In this document: positions 1 to 10,408 of the stretch, piece by piece | Position numbering within the stretch: the first letter of the stretch is position 1 | Layout: each line of letters begins with the position of its first letter | Source of the DNA: Elysia marginata | Lineage: Eukaryota > Mollusca > Gastropoda > Plakobranchidae | Direction of reading: 5' to 3' | NCBI GenBank assembly: GCA_019649035.1 | Contig: BMAT01002839.1 | Location: 84,591-108,567 of the forward strand | DNA: 23,977 nucleotides | Translations under genes and position numbers: made by a program | Notes under the pieces: model-generated | Told to the model about the DNA's origin: nothing | Databases searched by the model: none | Seen by the model: only the letters and a program-made list of their open reading frames with translations

Positions 1-2278
1 ACTTACCTGTCGATCAATATGCTGTGAGAATGTGGAACACATTAATAATACCGCCAGACAATGTAGTCATCAGTCGGTCAAACATCTGGCAAGTGTATTT
101 TTGCAAATTTTGCTGATTCAATCATGTTTTTGCTTAATCTTGCTTGGTTCAGGCCAAGGTCTTTTGTAGCTTGCATTCACTGAGTCAAGAGGTCCGGATA
201 CTGTTATGTAATGAGTAATGAAACTGTTCTTTGAAAAGTATTCGCTACGGCGGAGGTTGCTGTAGTCAAGGTCCACTTTATAATCATTGGCACACCAACA
301 TTAATCTAAACCTTACCCTAACAGATAGTATAAACTTAACACCTTCCATTTTTTTAAGAAGTTGGCCATGGGTACTTTGTCGTTGATGAACAGATGGGTA
401 CTTGTTTAACACCTTCCATTTTTTTTTTTCAGACTTTGGGCATGGGTACTTTGTCGGTGATCTACAATGATGACCTAACTGGCAACTGCATTCGCTTCAA
501 GTCTGACTCAGGAGACGATCTTTGTAATCACATCATCACACGCGAGCTCAACGTTAAGTGGTGAGCGAACATCTGCAGGGATGTCAATGTTTTGGATTTA
601 ACTTCATTTCACCTTTATTTTTGCATTTCGGACTTGTCCACTTTTCTCAGTCTACCTACCTGTAAAATGGGTGCCTGGCTAAAGGCAGTGCTTGAAATTT
701 ATGGAATGTTTGTAGTATTTGAGCGCCTAGGAGGCAGTCGTACTGTAATGCTCTGAAATATTTGTGGAATTCTACTCTAGTGTGAATTGGCCTGCTGGGG
801 ACAATGTGTAAGGTCTTAAAATATTTGAACAGTTGTATATGGTGAAATACACCCAGAACTTTCAAAATATACCGACAAAGGTTTTGACTAAGAATTTAAG
901 CCTTAGCTGTAAAATGTCATTTTTCTTTATATGAACCTCAACCCAAATTGAGTCTGTTTTTAGGGAGAGCTATGCAAATAGTGTTTGATGTTTTTCTATG
1001 ACATTTTGGTCATGTTTGGGAAATCACTCTCAGCAACATTCCAATCTTTTTTCTCTCCAGTGATGCTAAGACCAGATCTTGTGAATGGAAGCCGATTGAT
1101 TATGCCACAGATGAGCCGATCCGAAGACATTTTCTGGCATCGTTTAGCTCACCTGCTGCCACTACCGAATTCAAAGAATTATTTGACGAGGTTAGTCATG
1201 AGTAAATCCAGAACTGTAATTTGTTTTATTTCACATAGTAGTTAATGTATCCTACAGCAGTCACACAATGAGAGCATTGCTTGACTTCATGTTTTTCAAG
1301 TTTAAAAGTGTTTCTGTTTTCAACAAGACATTTTTGTGAGCTTCCAAGTGTTAAAACTTTAATAAAGTTATCAGTATTTTGATGGAAGGTTCAATATTTT
1401 TATGTTGATTTAAAATTTAGAGGAAAAGAGAGATCTCCAAAATAAAGTTTTCTCCCAAGGGAATTGCCGACTTCCGACTCAGTCACCTTGGGCGCAAGAC
1501 ATAACTATGTAAAAACTAGCCACTGTCCTTTTTCTTGTAATGTCCTCATCTGTATTTATCAATAAGAAAAAAATATGCTCTGTTTTGCTGACAGCAGCAT
1601 AATTTTGGCCGCACAGTTAAAAGATACAGGTGCTTCATGATTTAAAAAAAATTATTATCTAGGAATGCTACTGTCACCTATAACACCAATCACACAACAA
1701 ATAAGTATGTCTAGTGGGACATTTGTAAATTGTCAGAGGTTCATAAGCCAATGAATTTCCGATGTTCATTGTGTCTCCTGCCGCCTGCTTTGCGGCATTT
1801 CGCAGAACCCAGGTTCTTGACAGAACTATGTGACTTGAAGACGGTTTTGCACCATTTAGTGTTGTCCTCCGCTAGGCCCTCCCATATGTCGAGTTGAAGC
1901 TCACATTTTTTTCAGTTTTTGTTTGTGGACATCTCTGTAGCAGAGTTTTTGCACACCCCATACTTACCCTACTGTCATATGTAACACCAATAACGTAACA
2001 TAGAGGTATGCCTGGTGACCAGTTATAAGATACTAATGGTTTCCCACACTGACCAGGTGATGGTGAATGTCAGGAATTTTCACGTTGGTCATGGTGTACA
2101 CCACTTAAGAATATTACCATACTTTGATTGACATATACTGAGTGAAGATGTTGGATGTTGATGACATTTGAACTTTTTATTTGCATATCTCCAGGGCCTG
2201 CGTCTAGCTGCGGACAATGAACTCTCCGAAAACCTGCCCAGCGAAATTGATGTCCCTGAGGTGTTTTCCACAGGCTAG
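1..2278 (+). CDS. 3' end of a gene for a Ran-binding-domain-like (PH fold) protein
   Basis: Four exons are seen: 1-92 (runs off the left edge), 433-560, 1061-1190 and 2195-2278, with stop TAG at 2276-2278. Introns have GT-AG ends (donors GTGTAT, GTGAGC, GTTAGT) and phases join as 0, 2, 0. The product ends with a domain of about 115 residues. It begins W-Q-T-L-G-M-G-T-L and contains D-L-C-N-H-I-I-T, then C-E-W-K-P-I-D-Y, then E-F-K-E-L-F-D-E. This order and spacing match the RanBD of RanBP1/RanBP2-type proteins: W-x3-G-x-G, C-x-N-H-x-I-T, W-x3-D and F-K-x2-F-x-E. Such domains bind Ran-GTP at nuclear pores or in the cytosol. A tail of about 20 residues follows. The domain name is from motif memory, and another PH/WH1-like family is possible. 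The first exon is the weakest part because its donor is poor. The rest of the protein lies to the left of the window. Confidence 0.66.
336..466 (+). repeat. partial tandem duplication of a splice acceptor and exon start
   Basis: Two copies about 70 bp apart (336-388 and 406-466) share TTAACACCTTCCATT plus a T-run, followed by CATGGGTACTTTGTCG. The second copy is the working acceptor and start of exon 433-560. The first keeps a similar reading (A-M-G-T-L-S) but has a shortened pyrimidine tract and then diverges. Confidence 0.75.
615..790 (+). repeat. diverged SINE body in an intron
   Basis: The stretch at 642-680 (CTCAGTCTACCTACCTGTAA, then AATGGGTGCCTGGCTA) aligns with 16960-17000 in the SINE near 16.9 kb (CTCCAGTCCACCCACCTGTA, then AAATAGGTACCCAGCTA). 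The downstream GAGCGCCTAGGAGGCAG is also typical of this kind of SINE body. No tRNA-like head is visible, so the copy is truncated or old. Its ends are approximate. Confidence 0.55.
1668..2021. repeat. direct repeats 301 bp apart around a LINE fragment
   Basis: Copies at 1668-1720 and 1969-2021 both start CTACTGTCA and share TAACACCAAT and a GTATG.CT.GTG core, at roughly 70% identity by eye. The LINE ORF2 fragment lies between them. They could be repeated 3' UTR units of the LINE or an old duplication of the target. Confidence 0.5.
1741..1902 (-). mobile_element. LINE ORF2 C-terminal fragment
   Basis: The - strand has 53 open codons ending at a stop at 1743-1741. The translation contains I-W-E-G-L-A-E-D-N-T-K-W-C-K-T-V followed by a basic tail (K-C-R-K-A-G-G-R-R-H). 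The pattern W-E-x-L-A-x-D-R-x-x-W-R-x-x-V followed by a K/R-rich tail is typical of the extreme C-terminus of non-LTR retrotransposon ORF2 proteins. No reverse transcriptase core is visible next to it, so this is a 5'-truncated, diverged copy in the intron of the RanBD-like gene. Confidence 0.6.
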
Positions 2279-3454
2279 CCCCGCCTCTTGGTTTTGATAT
2301 ATATTGCAGGGATACCAATTTGATGTTATTTTCTTTTTTTTTTTTTTAGGGTCCTGATTTTTATGTTTCAATTGCTTATTGTAGTATTTCTATATGTACC
2401 TGAGAAAGTAAAGCAAAGGTTTTTGGTTAGTTTTGAAAAGCAAGGTGGCATCCCTGAAACTTGGTAATATTTTGTCACTTCCATTGACTTACATTTTATT
2501 TGTGATTTAGAACTGTGTTTGGATAAGAATCAACATTAGTGAAATTTCGCACCTCATATTGTGATCAAGCATCTTTCATGGCTATTACTTCAGAAACCTC
2601 ACCTCTCAAAACAAATATGCCGAAAAACTTAGAAAGGGAAAAAATATGATGTATAAATGTCAAATTTTTACAGATGTTTTCAATGCTCTGACGCTGGCAA
2701 ATATATCAATATATATATAGGGGTACAGATTTTAAGATGTTTAACAAGTAGGAACTTAGCGAAGAAAAATTAATGAATAAGATGAGATCAGGGGTTCGCT
2801 TACTAGTTTTTGTTGCTGTCTTAGAGCACTCTGAGACCAGAAAAAAATTCATACCGTCTAACTGCAGCCTCAATAATTTATAACTCAATGTCAACAATAC
2901 TAAAATCAGAGTTTTGAAGTCGTCTCATATCTTTATTTGAATATTTAAATTATTTAACTTCCAAAATCTAGATCATCATAAATATTGTGGCTTCTCTTCA
3001 TCAAATTAATAATACAATATCTTTATCAGTTCAGCACAGCGTTCATCTCATTCTTGATGCAACTCTTGGTTACAACTCACTTTCTTTAGTGTTAAATATT
3101 GGTTAACATTTTCCTTTCTTTAAAAAAAGTTTGTGTAACATGTGCATAATGATATTTGCTTTCCCCATCTTATTTTTTACTAAAGAGGCAAGACTTCACA
3201 TCCATTATTTTTTTATGATTGCACTTTTATAGCATATTCCAGGTTTATGTTTAGGCAATAAAAGAACTTTTTCAGAAACATATTTGAAGTTGACTGAAAC
3301 AACAAATTAGGGCTTTAGAACATTTTTTACATTTTGGAACACAAATTTTCCGATTTGATAAAAATTCCACATTTAACTTTAGCTTTTGACCGTAGTGTGT
3401 GACTCAGTCACTTTTTGTTTTGGATGTTTTTGTATAAATTATGATATTAATTAT

Positions 3455-3510
3455 TATATGTATTTGTAAAGCGTTTAGAGGCCTGAGGAGTGAACACTGT
3501 ATAAATAAAC
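3455..3510 (+). repeat. retroposon tail carrying the AATAAA signal
   Basis: ATTTGTAAAGCGTTTAGAGG, then CCTGAGGAGTGAACACTGTATAAATAAA. The form 'TTGTAAAGCGCTTAGAG...ATATAAATAAA' is a 3' tail widespread in animal SINEs and LINEs. No head is visible, so only the tail is claimed. Confidence 0.5.
3503..3508 (+). terminator. candidate poly(A) signal of the RanBD-like gene
   Basis: AATAAA followed by a T-rich stretch (CTCATTTTTATTTTTATG). It lies about 1.2 kb after the stop codon. Confidence 0.4.
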
Positions 3511-3530
3511 TCATTTTTATTTTTATGCTT

Positions 3531-5130
3531 TTTGTCGTTAGAGCTGCTATAACTGTCATCCTTTGATAACAATGGCAAAATGTTCTGTTAGAGTGATTTG
3601 CTTATCATGAGCTGAGTTTACCAAAATTTGTCTTCAAAATTAGAAAAAGGAACCATTATTTTGTGAAAATATTGAGAATAAATTTTACTTTTGCTTTTCA
3701 TGACAATTTGAATTCAGTTTTGATGTTTTTCTGTTAGTGTACAGTGGAATCAACACTTTGGTACCAAAAAAAAATGTTGTCTTTAAGCAAACTAGATTAG
3801 AATCATGGTATTTCCCACGTGACCCTACACTCAATACAATAGGCCTAGATCGGAGGTTAACTGCTTTAGATTGGGCAGGCTGACTCAGCTGACTTGCATG
3901 ATTGCATTGTTTGCATCCGCTGTGCATAAACGGGGCCTTGTATGATAATAACGTTACATGTATATATCAGTGATGAAAACAGGAAATCATCAAAAAGGAG
4001 GAAAAATTTTTGACAGACAAATTGATCTTTCTACCACCCCACAATCAACGCAATTCATCACTGCTACCAGCTAAGAGCTATTAACATGTTAAATCATTAA
4101 ATTAAGTACTGCATTCAAAATCCAGTCAAAGATTATGAGGCTTGTATGTACACTGAATAGCCATAGATTTAGATTCTAGTCGAAATTTCCACCTCCTTTC
4201 ATAATTTGGTTTAACTTTAATTTAAAGCAGTAAATAAACAAGTGAATTTTTTTTCGAAGCCCATCACTTAATGACTCCAAGTCCACTTGTTAGGTTGAAA
4301 GATCTCATTTGCAAACACAGGCCTAATGCTACTTATTTAAAATGAATATCAAAGATCAATTGAACTTAAATTTTAATGGTAATATAATGATTAATCTCTC
4401 AATGGGCCCAATGCGGACGGGCAAATAATTCACGCACCTAAAACACTTTTCTAGATCTAGTTGCCATATAATCTGTATTGCACAAATTTTATAATCTTTT
4501 GCTGACGTTGTGAACTGAAACACTAAAAAGTTCATAAACGAAGACCTCCTCTAATTCTACTCTCGTCATTCCCGATACCTTGGCACTGTTGTACAGAACG
4601 GGTGTTTGAATTTACCACAATCACTTAATAAAATGTATTTAGATCTATATTTAAAAAAAAAGGGACAAACAAAAAGACCCATTTCCAAAGCAGAAATTGA
4701 ATGATTCGATCATAAACTTCATAAAATCCCTTGAGACTTATGATAGATCTAGATTTACTGAGACTAGATCTAGAGGTCTATAGCCTATTGACTGGCCAAC
4801 GACATTTGTCAATTTAAAAACTTGTATAATCAATGAAAGGGCAAAAATTGAAAGCTTCGATGGCTCAAGTGGATCTAAAAATAGAGATCCACAGAATACC
4901 GCAATCTTGCACTTAATGAATCAAAACCGATGAACGAGTGTCACATCGAGACAGTAATTTTGCGGAATAGACATATAGCTGGCCATATCGGTAACGCTTT
5001 AGTATCAAAAAAATAAAACCTCAATATATAACTTACAAAAAGATTACAATGTGTGACTACGGCAAGATTGATTACAACATGACTCTTGCCTAAACATCGG
5101 CCCAGTCCTCGGTTGATACTGATAAACATC
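3531..5130. other. intergenic AT-rich stretch, no gene seen
   Basis: No exon-like open reading is supported on either strand. Notable content is four exact TAGATCTA words between 4452 and 4772. It lies between the 3' end of the left gene and the possible 3' end of the - strand gene. Confidence 0.5.
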
Positions 5131-5134
5131 CGTC

Positions 5135-5300
5135 TCGTTGATTCGTCCTATGTCGGACTCGTGGAATTAAATTGTCGTGGAAATTTATAACTTTTTTCCT
5201 CTCGGGATCGGGATCAGAAGGCCGAGGACCGAGGAATTTTCCTCCTAAGCTTGAAATCAAGGATTTCCGCGGATCCGCGGAAGATTTTCATCACTGATAT
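5135..5300. promoter_or_regulatory. local CpG-rich patch with an 18-bp palindrome
   Basis: CG dinucleotides cluster here (CGTCTCGTTGATTCG, CTCGGGATCGGG, GGCCGAGGACCGAGG) in an otherwise CpG-poor region. The patch ends in the perfect palindrome TTCCGCGGATCCGCGGAA at 5265-5282. It may be a small promoter or enhancer. No convincing adjacent first exon was found on either strand, so the function is open. Confidence 0.3.
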
Positions 5301-5588
5301 ATAAACACTTGAAACAGGGTTTATTTCCCGCTGCCACAAAGGTTGATAGAAGATGCGAGATGCAAACCTGCTTATGGCACCCATGCCTGGAGCTGCTTGA
5401 ATCCCATAAGATAGCGGAAAATCGAAATACAAGCAGATCCCAATTTTACTGGAAACAAGATTTTATTAGTCATGTAAACTGGAATTCTAGAAAATTGTGT
5501 CTCAGGCAGCCTGAGGTATAAAAATTTATATTTTAGCGTTTTTTGTAAATAATATGAAAAAAAAAACATCTTGACAAGTTTCTGTTCA

Positions 5589-5594
5589 GCTGTT
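5589..5594 (-). terminator. candidate distal poly(A) signal
   Basis: AATAAA on the - strand, followed leftward by GATG and a long T run. It sits where the A/T strand bias of the region appears to end. Confidence 0.3.
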
Positions 5595-7446
5595 GAATGA
5601 AGGTTTATTGACAGCATTGATAATCAAAGAAAAATAAAACATGATATAAGTATAATCCACTTTGAAAACAGACTAGACAAAACTAACAGTATGTAGATCT
5701 TGAAATAGAGTGTCCTTGGACTTTAAATTAAAAAGCTTGCATGTTTCTTTTTGTCTTAGATTTTAGTTTTTCCCAACACAATTTCGGCTCCCCTTAACAC
5801 ATAAAGTTATTAAGCATTGTAACTTGTAAGTACCATTTGATTAATATTAGTACTGAAACATTGCACTCAATGAATCAAATTCAAATATTGATAAAAATTT
5901 ACAGAGGAAAGAAATGAACTCACGTACAAAGGTTAAAAAAAAGACATACTGGGAATAGGCTTATATGCAACCACAAACTATATAGGTCTTTTGATCTTAG
6001 GCTTTCCACACAAGTTTAAGTTCATAATTAATAATTGATAATAAATCCAGTTATTCTGACCTAGGAGTTTAAATTGAAATATGAAGACCTCCAAAATCAA
6101 ATTCTAATGATTAGAAATTGTTATAAGTTGCAATTTTCTAAGCGAGCAATTAATTTTCCTCTCTGGTTTTGTAACTTAGTTTATATTTAAAATCATTATT
6201 TAAAGTTTATATTCAAAGTCATTAAAGTTAGTGGAGATAAATTCTTTTTACTCATGTTTTATGTTTTGTCGAACCCCAAATGGCAACAGCTGAGGGCTAC
6301 TGGAACAGCATAGAGTGTATCTTTAACTTAAGCACACAAAAAATAAACAGGAATCATGAAATGGAAGGTCCATGATGAAATAAGTCAAGCCAGGATGACT
6401 TTAGTATATTTCTCAATTTACACTCAACCGACCAATTGCTCATCTAAAGGTAAAAGGATTTAAACCAATGACACCCACCTGCCTCCAATCATAGAGTACT
6501 ATAAGTATTATCAAAATATACAGTTTCCGAATCATATCCAAAATTTTGAAAGCCTTACGTTTACAAGATGAAGATGCATGTTGAATGTCTTGAATACAAA
6601 GATTCAAAAAACTTTTTAAAGAAAAAGTAGTTGGCTATAAAAAATGTAGGGATTTAAAATTAGTGTCACGTCAATTTCATCAGTTGTTTTTTTTTTAATT
6701 CAAACTTTTCACCTAGCTGTCATTTTAAATACATATAAGTTTCTGAACCTTACAAAATTCTAGAAATATACAAGCTTTCAAAATTTTAACAATATGAAAA
6801 GACCTGCTTTTGCCAGAGACAAATTAGCATGTGTCGCACAGTTCAAGCATTCATATCCCCAACTCAAAGAAAATGTGGACTTTGTCTTAGTTTCATATAA
6901 GTTAAAATGCAGATTTGCACATGTCAGCTGTAACACTAATTGACTTTTTGTTCAACCCCTATTTTAAAGAAAGTAGTTAGCACCTAAACATCTTGAGCTG
7001 ACTTAAAATGAAATAATTTGTGCAATGCTGGTACTTTAGCGGTAAACATTTACAGAGCACAAAATTAAATAAAATTATATGAAAATGAAATAAAAAACTG
7101 ATCTTTTTTTACACAAACTACAAAGAAAAAAAATGATATTCATGCAACTGTGTCATACAATTAAAAAAACCATAACAACATAGTTTTATCATTCTCAATC
7201 CTGATTATCTTAGACAGCTCAGCCTTATACTGGTATACATGAAAAATTAAACGAAAAGCCGACTGACCAATATGCTCACATGAACCAAAATAATTATTTC
7301 GCAGGAATGGATACTCTACAGATTATCCTAATGTCCAAATAATTTTTGGTGGTTCACTTTCATGAAATTTTCGATTGAAGATACTCTATTGTACATGTTT
7401 TTGTTCAAATATACATAACCACCCCAGATCTTAAACTTTTCTGGCA

Positions 7447-7773
7447 CTATCTGTGCCCTGAAAGAAAAAGTTTCCTCTCATAAAATATTTCATAGAAGAT
7501 CTTCAGATTAATAAAAACAAGATGTCGCTCCCAGTTTTTCCTTAACAATCTACTCAAGCACAAAACTTTCCATAAACTTGCAAGCGTGTCCTCGTTATAT
7601 ACAAAGGCTATTGCACCTACGTTGGGATGAACAACAGAACCACTCTGATGTTTTTCAATGCCGTTGTTAACCATAAGAATGGTTGGTTTTAACATCGTCC
7701 CATCTTCATTCAGAATCATATGAATTTCTCTGTTCAACATGTTGACATCAATATACTTTGTACAAGAAAACAT
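7447..7773 (-). pseudogene. unrecognised 108-codon ORF, possibly a decayed mobile-element fragment
   Basis: The translation has mixed, non-repetitive composition in an AT-rich setting. It includes the run L-K-P-T-I-L-M-V-N-N-G-I-E-K-H and later Y-N-E-D-T-L-A-S-L. This faintly recalls a common invertebrate repeat-encoded protein with a K-P-I-x-x-x-V-D-G-G-P-D-E-N-P motif and a later Y-N-L-D-A-L, but the diagnostic D-G-G-P is absent. No splice signals or promoter are evident. It may be a chance ORF. Confidence 0.2.
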
Positions 7774-10408
7774 TTTATTTGTTTGGTAAAAAGTATAAAA
7801 CGTTACTAGGCAAATAAAAAGATAGAAAAGGTTCTGTTGTTTTCACATAAGTCTGTCTGAGATTTCACATTCACCACTTCTACACGATATAGTTCGATGC
7901 ACAAATAACTTTCTTACACAAATTTTTTAAAAGTTTACATGTAAATTTACATAAACATTATGCATTGTGTTTCGAAAATTAAAAGAAAGAGAGCCTCCAA
8001 TCTTTTCAAAAAAGAATTTTGAATAAAGACTAACTTAAGTTCTTGGTATCAGAACTAAAATTATATATTTTCTCCTATCTTCTATAAAGGACTCATTGTT
8101 GAAATAATTTATTTCTTTGGATAGATAAAACTCACTTCTCACTTCTACTAGCAGTAGCACATGCTTGGAACATTATACATAGATAAGGAACTTAGAAAAT
8201 AATAAATTATGAAAGGCAGTTGCAGACCTCATAATATCTTTCGTTTACAGGTGTACAAAATACAAATTATGAGTGTGGTAGACTATTACAAGCTGAGTAT
8301 AAAAAAATACATATTTATTTTGAACACATAAAGATTCGTAAAACGTAACATTATATTTGTTGGAGCAGTATTAAGTACAGGTATAAGTATTTTGATTCTG
8401 TTCAATTCTTTCTATGGTAGAGCATTACAAAATATTTGCCTGTTTTTGTATAGATTCTTTAAGACCTAATTAATATATTCTATTTTTGATTAGCTCTAAG
8501 GCATAACTTGTGATTAAAATATTTGTCAAGTGTCCAGGGTGAATGAGTCTAAAGGTGGAAATTAACTTTTTAACAAAGTACCATTGAAAAGACTTTTTTT
8601 TTCACTATATTTGAAATTAACAGTTTTAACATATTTTCACAAAATATAGATAATTGTATGAAATTTTTGGCATCGTATGGAAAGCTAGGGAAATGGCTCG
8701 TTAAAACGTATTTAAGTCAAAATTGCGACCTCCGACTCATTCAACCTGGATGTGACACATTTTTATTCAACAATTGTTTAACTTTTCATCGTAACAACAT
8801 GAAATAAGGTCAAGGAAGAAATATCTGCTAGTTGTAACAACTAATTCGCTAATGATATAACAGCTTGAAAAACATTGTGTAACATTTTATTTTCATACCT
8901 ATGTACACGTCTAACTCATAAGCCAGGCTGCATTAAATTTTTTTAAAATTTTAACTTCCATTTCAAATTGAAAGCTCAAAACCTACCCATAAGAATAGAA
9001 TGTTAGTGAGAGATATGGGTTCAAACTATATGTGCTTAACTCACAGTAAACATCGCTGTAGTTGATCATTGATAAATTTCATGCAATCAATATACTGTAA
9101 TAAGTTTCACAAGTATCAATAAAATGATATAAAACCAAAGCTTCTGTTTAGGTTAATAGATCAGTGGGCTTTGTGCACACTTAGTAACGATTATTAGAAG
9201 TGACAGGAATCTCTCTGAAAGTGCTTGTGTGACGCTATGCCTATCCACAGCTAAAATCTCATGTGGCAGCACAATTTTGAATTTATTTACATTCCGAATA
9301 GTATGGTAGACAAACATAATGCTTTACCATGATAAAAAAAAATGAATATCTATATTTAATAATAATAGTGATAAAAAGAAACTGTAAGAAAACAGAGTAA
9401 CATACATTGTAATAATCAAGATAATTCTTTATTGTTATTTAATTCTCAATTGTTGAAAAAAAAATCAATGAATGCATTTCATCATATATAGGTATAGTTT
9501 TACTTGATTTTTATTTTTGAAGGCATCTTTTATCGTTTTTTTCTTTGTATGAACTTATCTCATTTCAGTTTAATTTCAAATCTCCAAATTTTTCTTACTA
9601 TTTGTATAGTACAACATGAAACATTTTAAAAACAAGAAATGCAGTACCCAGTCTTTCTTTCGTTTACCACAACACACACGACATAAGATTGGAAAAATTC
9701 AAATTTGATAGCCTTAAAAAAAACTCTTTTTAATTGATATCAATACATGCAGTACGGTAGACGCGTGATAAATAGGCAATTCCATAAAGCAAGTAAACAA
9801 TCATACTCACCCCTTATGGTACTGTCAAAGAAATGATAACTTAAGCAGTAAAAATTAGGAACAAAATCTGAGTGAGCTCAATAAGAAACTCCTCTATTTT
9901 TTTAACGAAGAGAGTATAGCTTGAAGGATTTAAAGAATGCTTTTGGTACAAAGTGAATGAATCCAGTTTTAAAACAATATCTAAGAAAAGAACATTATTC
10001 TTTTAAAAAAGGTATGCACATTTTAATAGAAGGAAAAGAAAAATGGACTTAAAATATCAATTTGGGAAAAGACAAATGCATGAAAACAACTTAAAGAAAA
10101 AATAAAAAGCAAAGGAAAAAAACTTTTTCTGTCAATATGAATTATGACTCAAATTTTCAAGCCTTTACACAGCCATTCTTGCTTTATAAAACAAATTTGT
10201 TCACAAAAATTGCACAGTTGACATTCCACTCATCACAGTAAATTTCATTTTTAATCTCACAACGTATACCACCCCAAAACCTTTCACAGTCACTTAAGTT
10301 TCTTCCATTATGCACAGTTGTGATTCAAAATCATGTAATAATTGTGCTTGTTATGCTCTTATATTGTCATCTCATGAAAAAGCAGAAAATTGAGAAGGTG
10401 AAGGTCAC

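Larger units (their letters stand above)
2279..3530 (+). other. probable 3' UTR of the RanBD-like gene
   Basis: T-rich, stop-dense sequence follows the TAG at 2276-2278, with no open reading of note. The first convincing poly(A) signal with T-rich sequence after it is near 3503. T-richness on the + strand fits a sense 3' UTR. The exact end is inferred. Confidence 0.45.
5576..10408 (-). other. possible long 3' UTR of the P-x-W-K-R protein gene
   Basis: About 4.8 kb with no supported exon. The + strand is A-rich, so the - strand is T-rich, as expected for a 3' UTR read leftward. AATAAA on the - strand occurs near 5589-5594 (CTGTCAATAAACC), followed by a T-rich run. Nearer signals lie around 9426-9431 and 9510-9515, so a much shorter UTR of about 1 kb is equally possible. 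A 108-codon ORF at 7773-7447 is described separately. Confidence 0.35.

Noticed and set aside
1-10. Perfect - strand donor ACAG|GTAAGT at the window edge
   Set aside because: The sequence that would be its exon has a better + strand reading as the exon of the RanBD-like gene, and the - strand reading there is interrupted.
5214-5617. Overlapping ORFs of 70-81 codons on both strands
   Set aside because: No splice sites, recognisable motifs or start context. They lie in or beside the CpG-rich patch and probably arise by chance.
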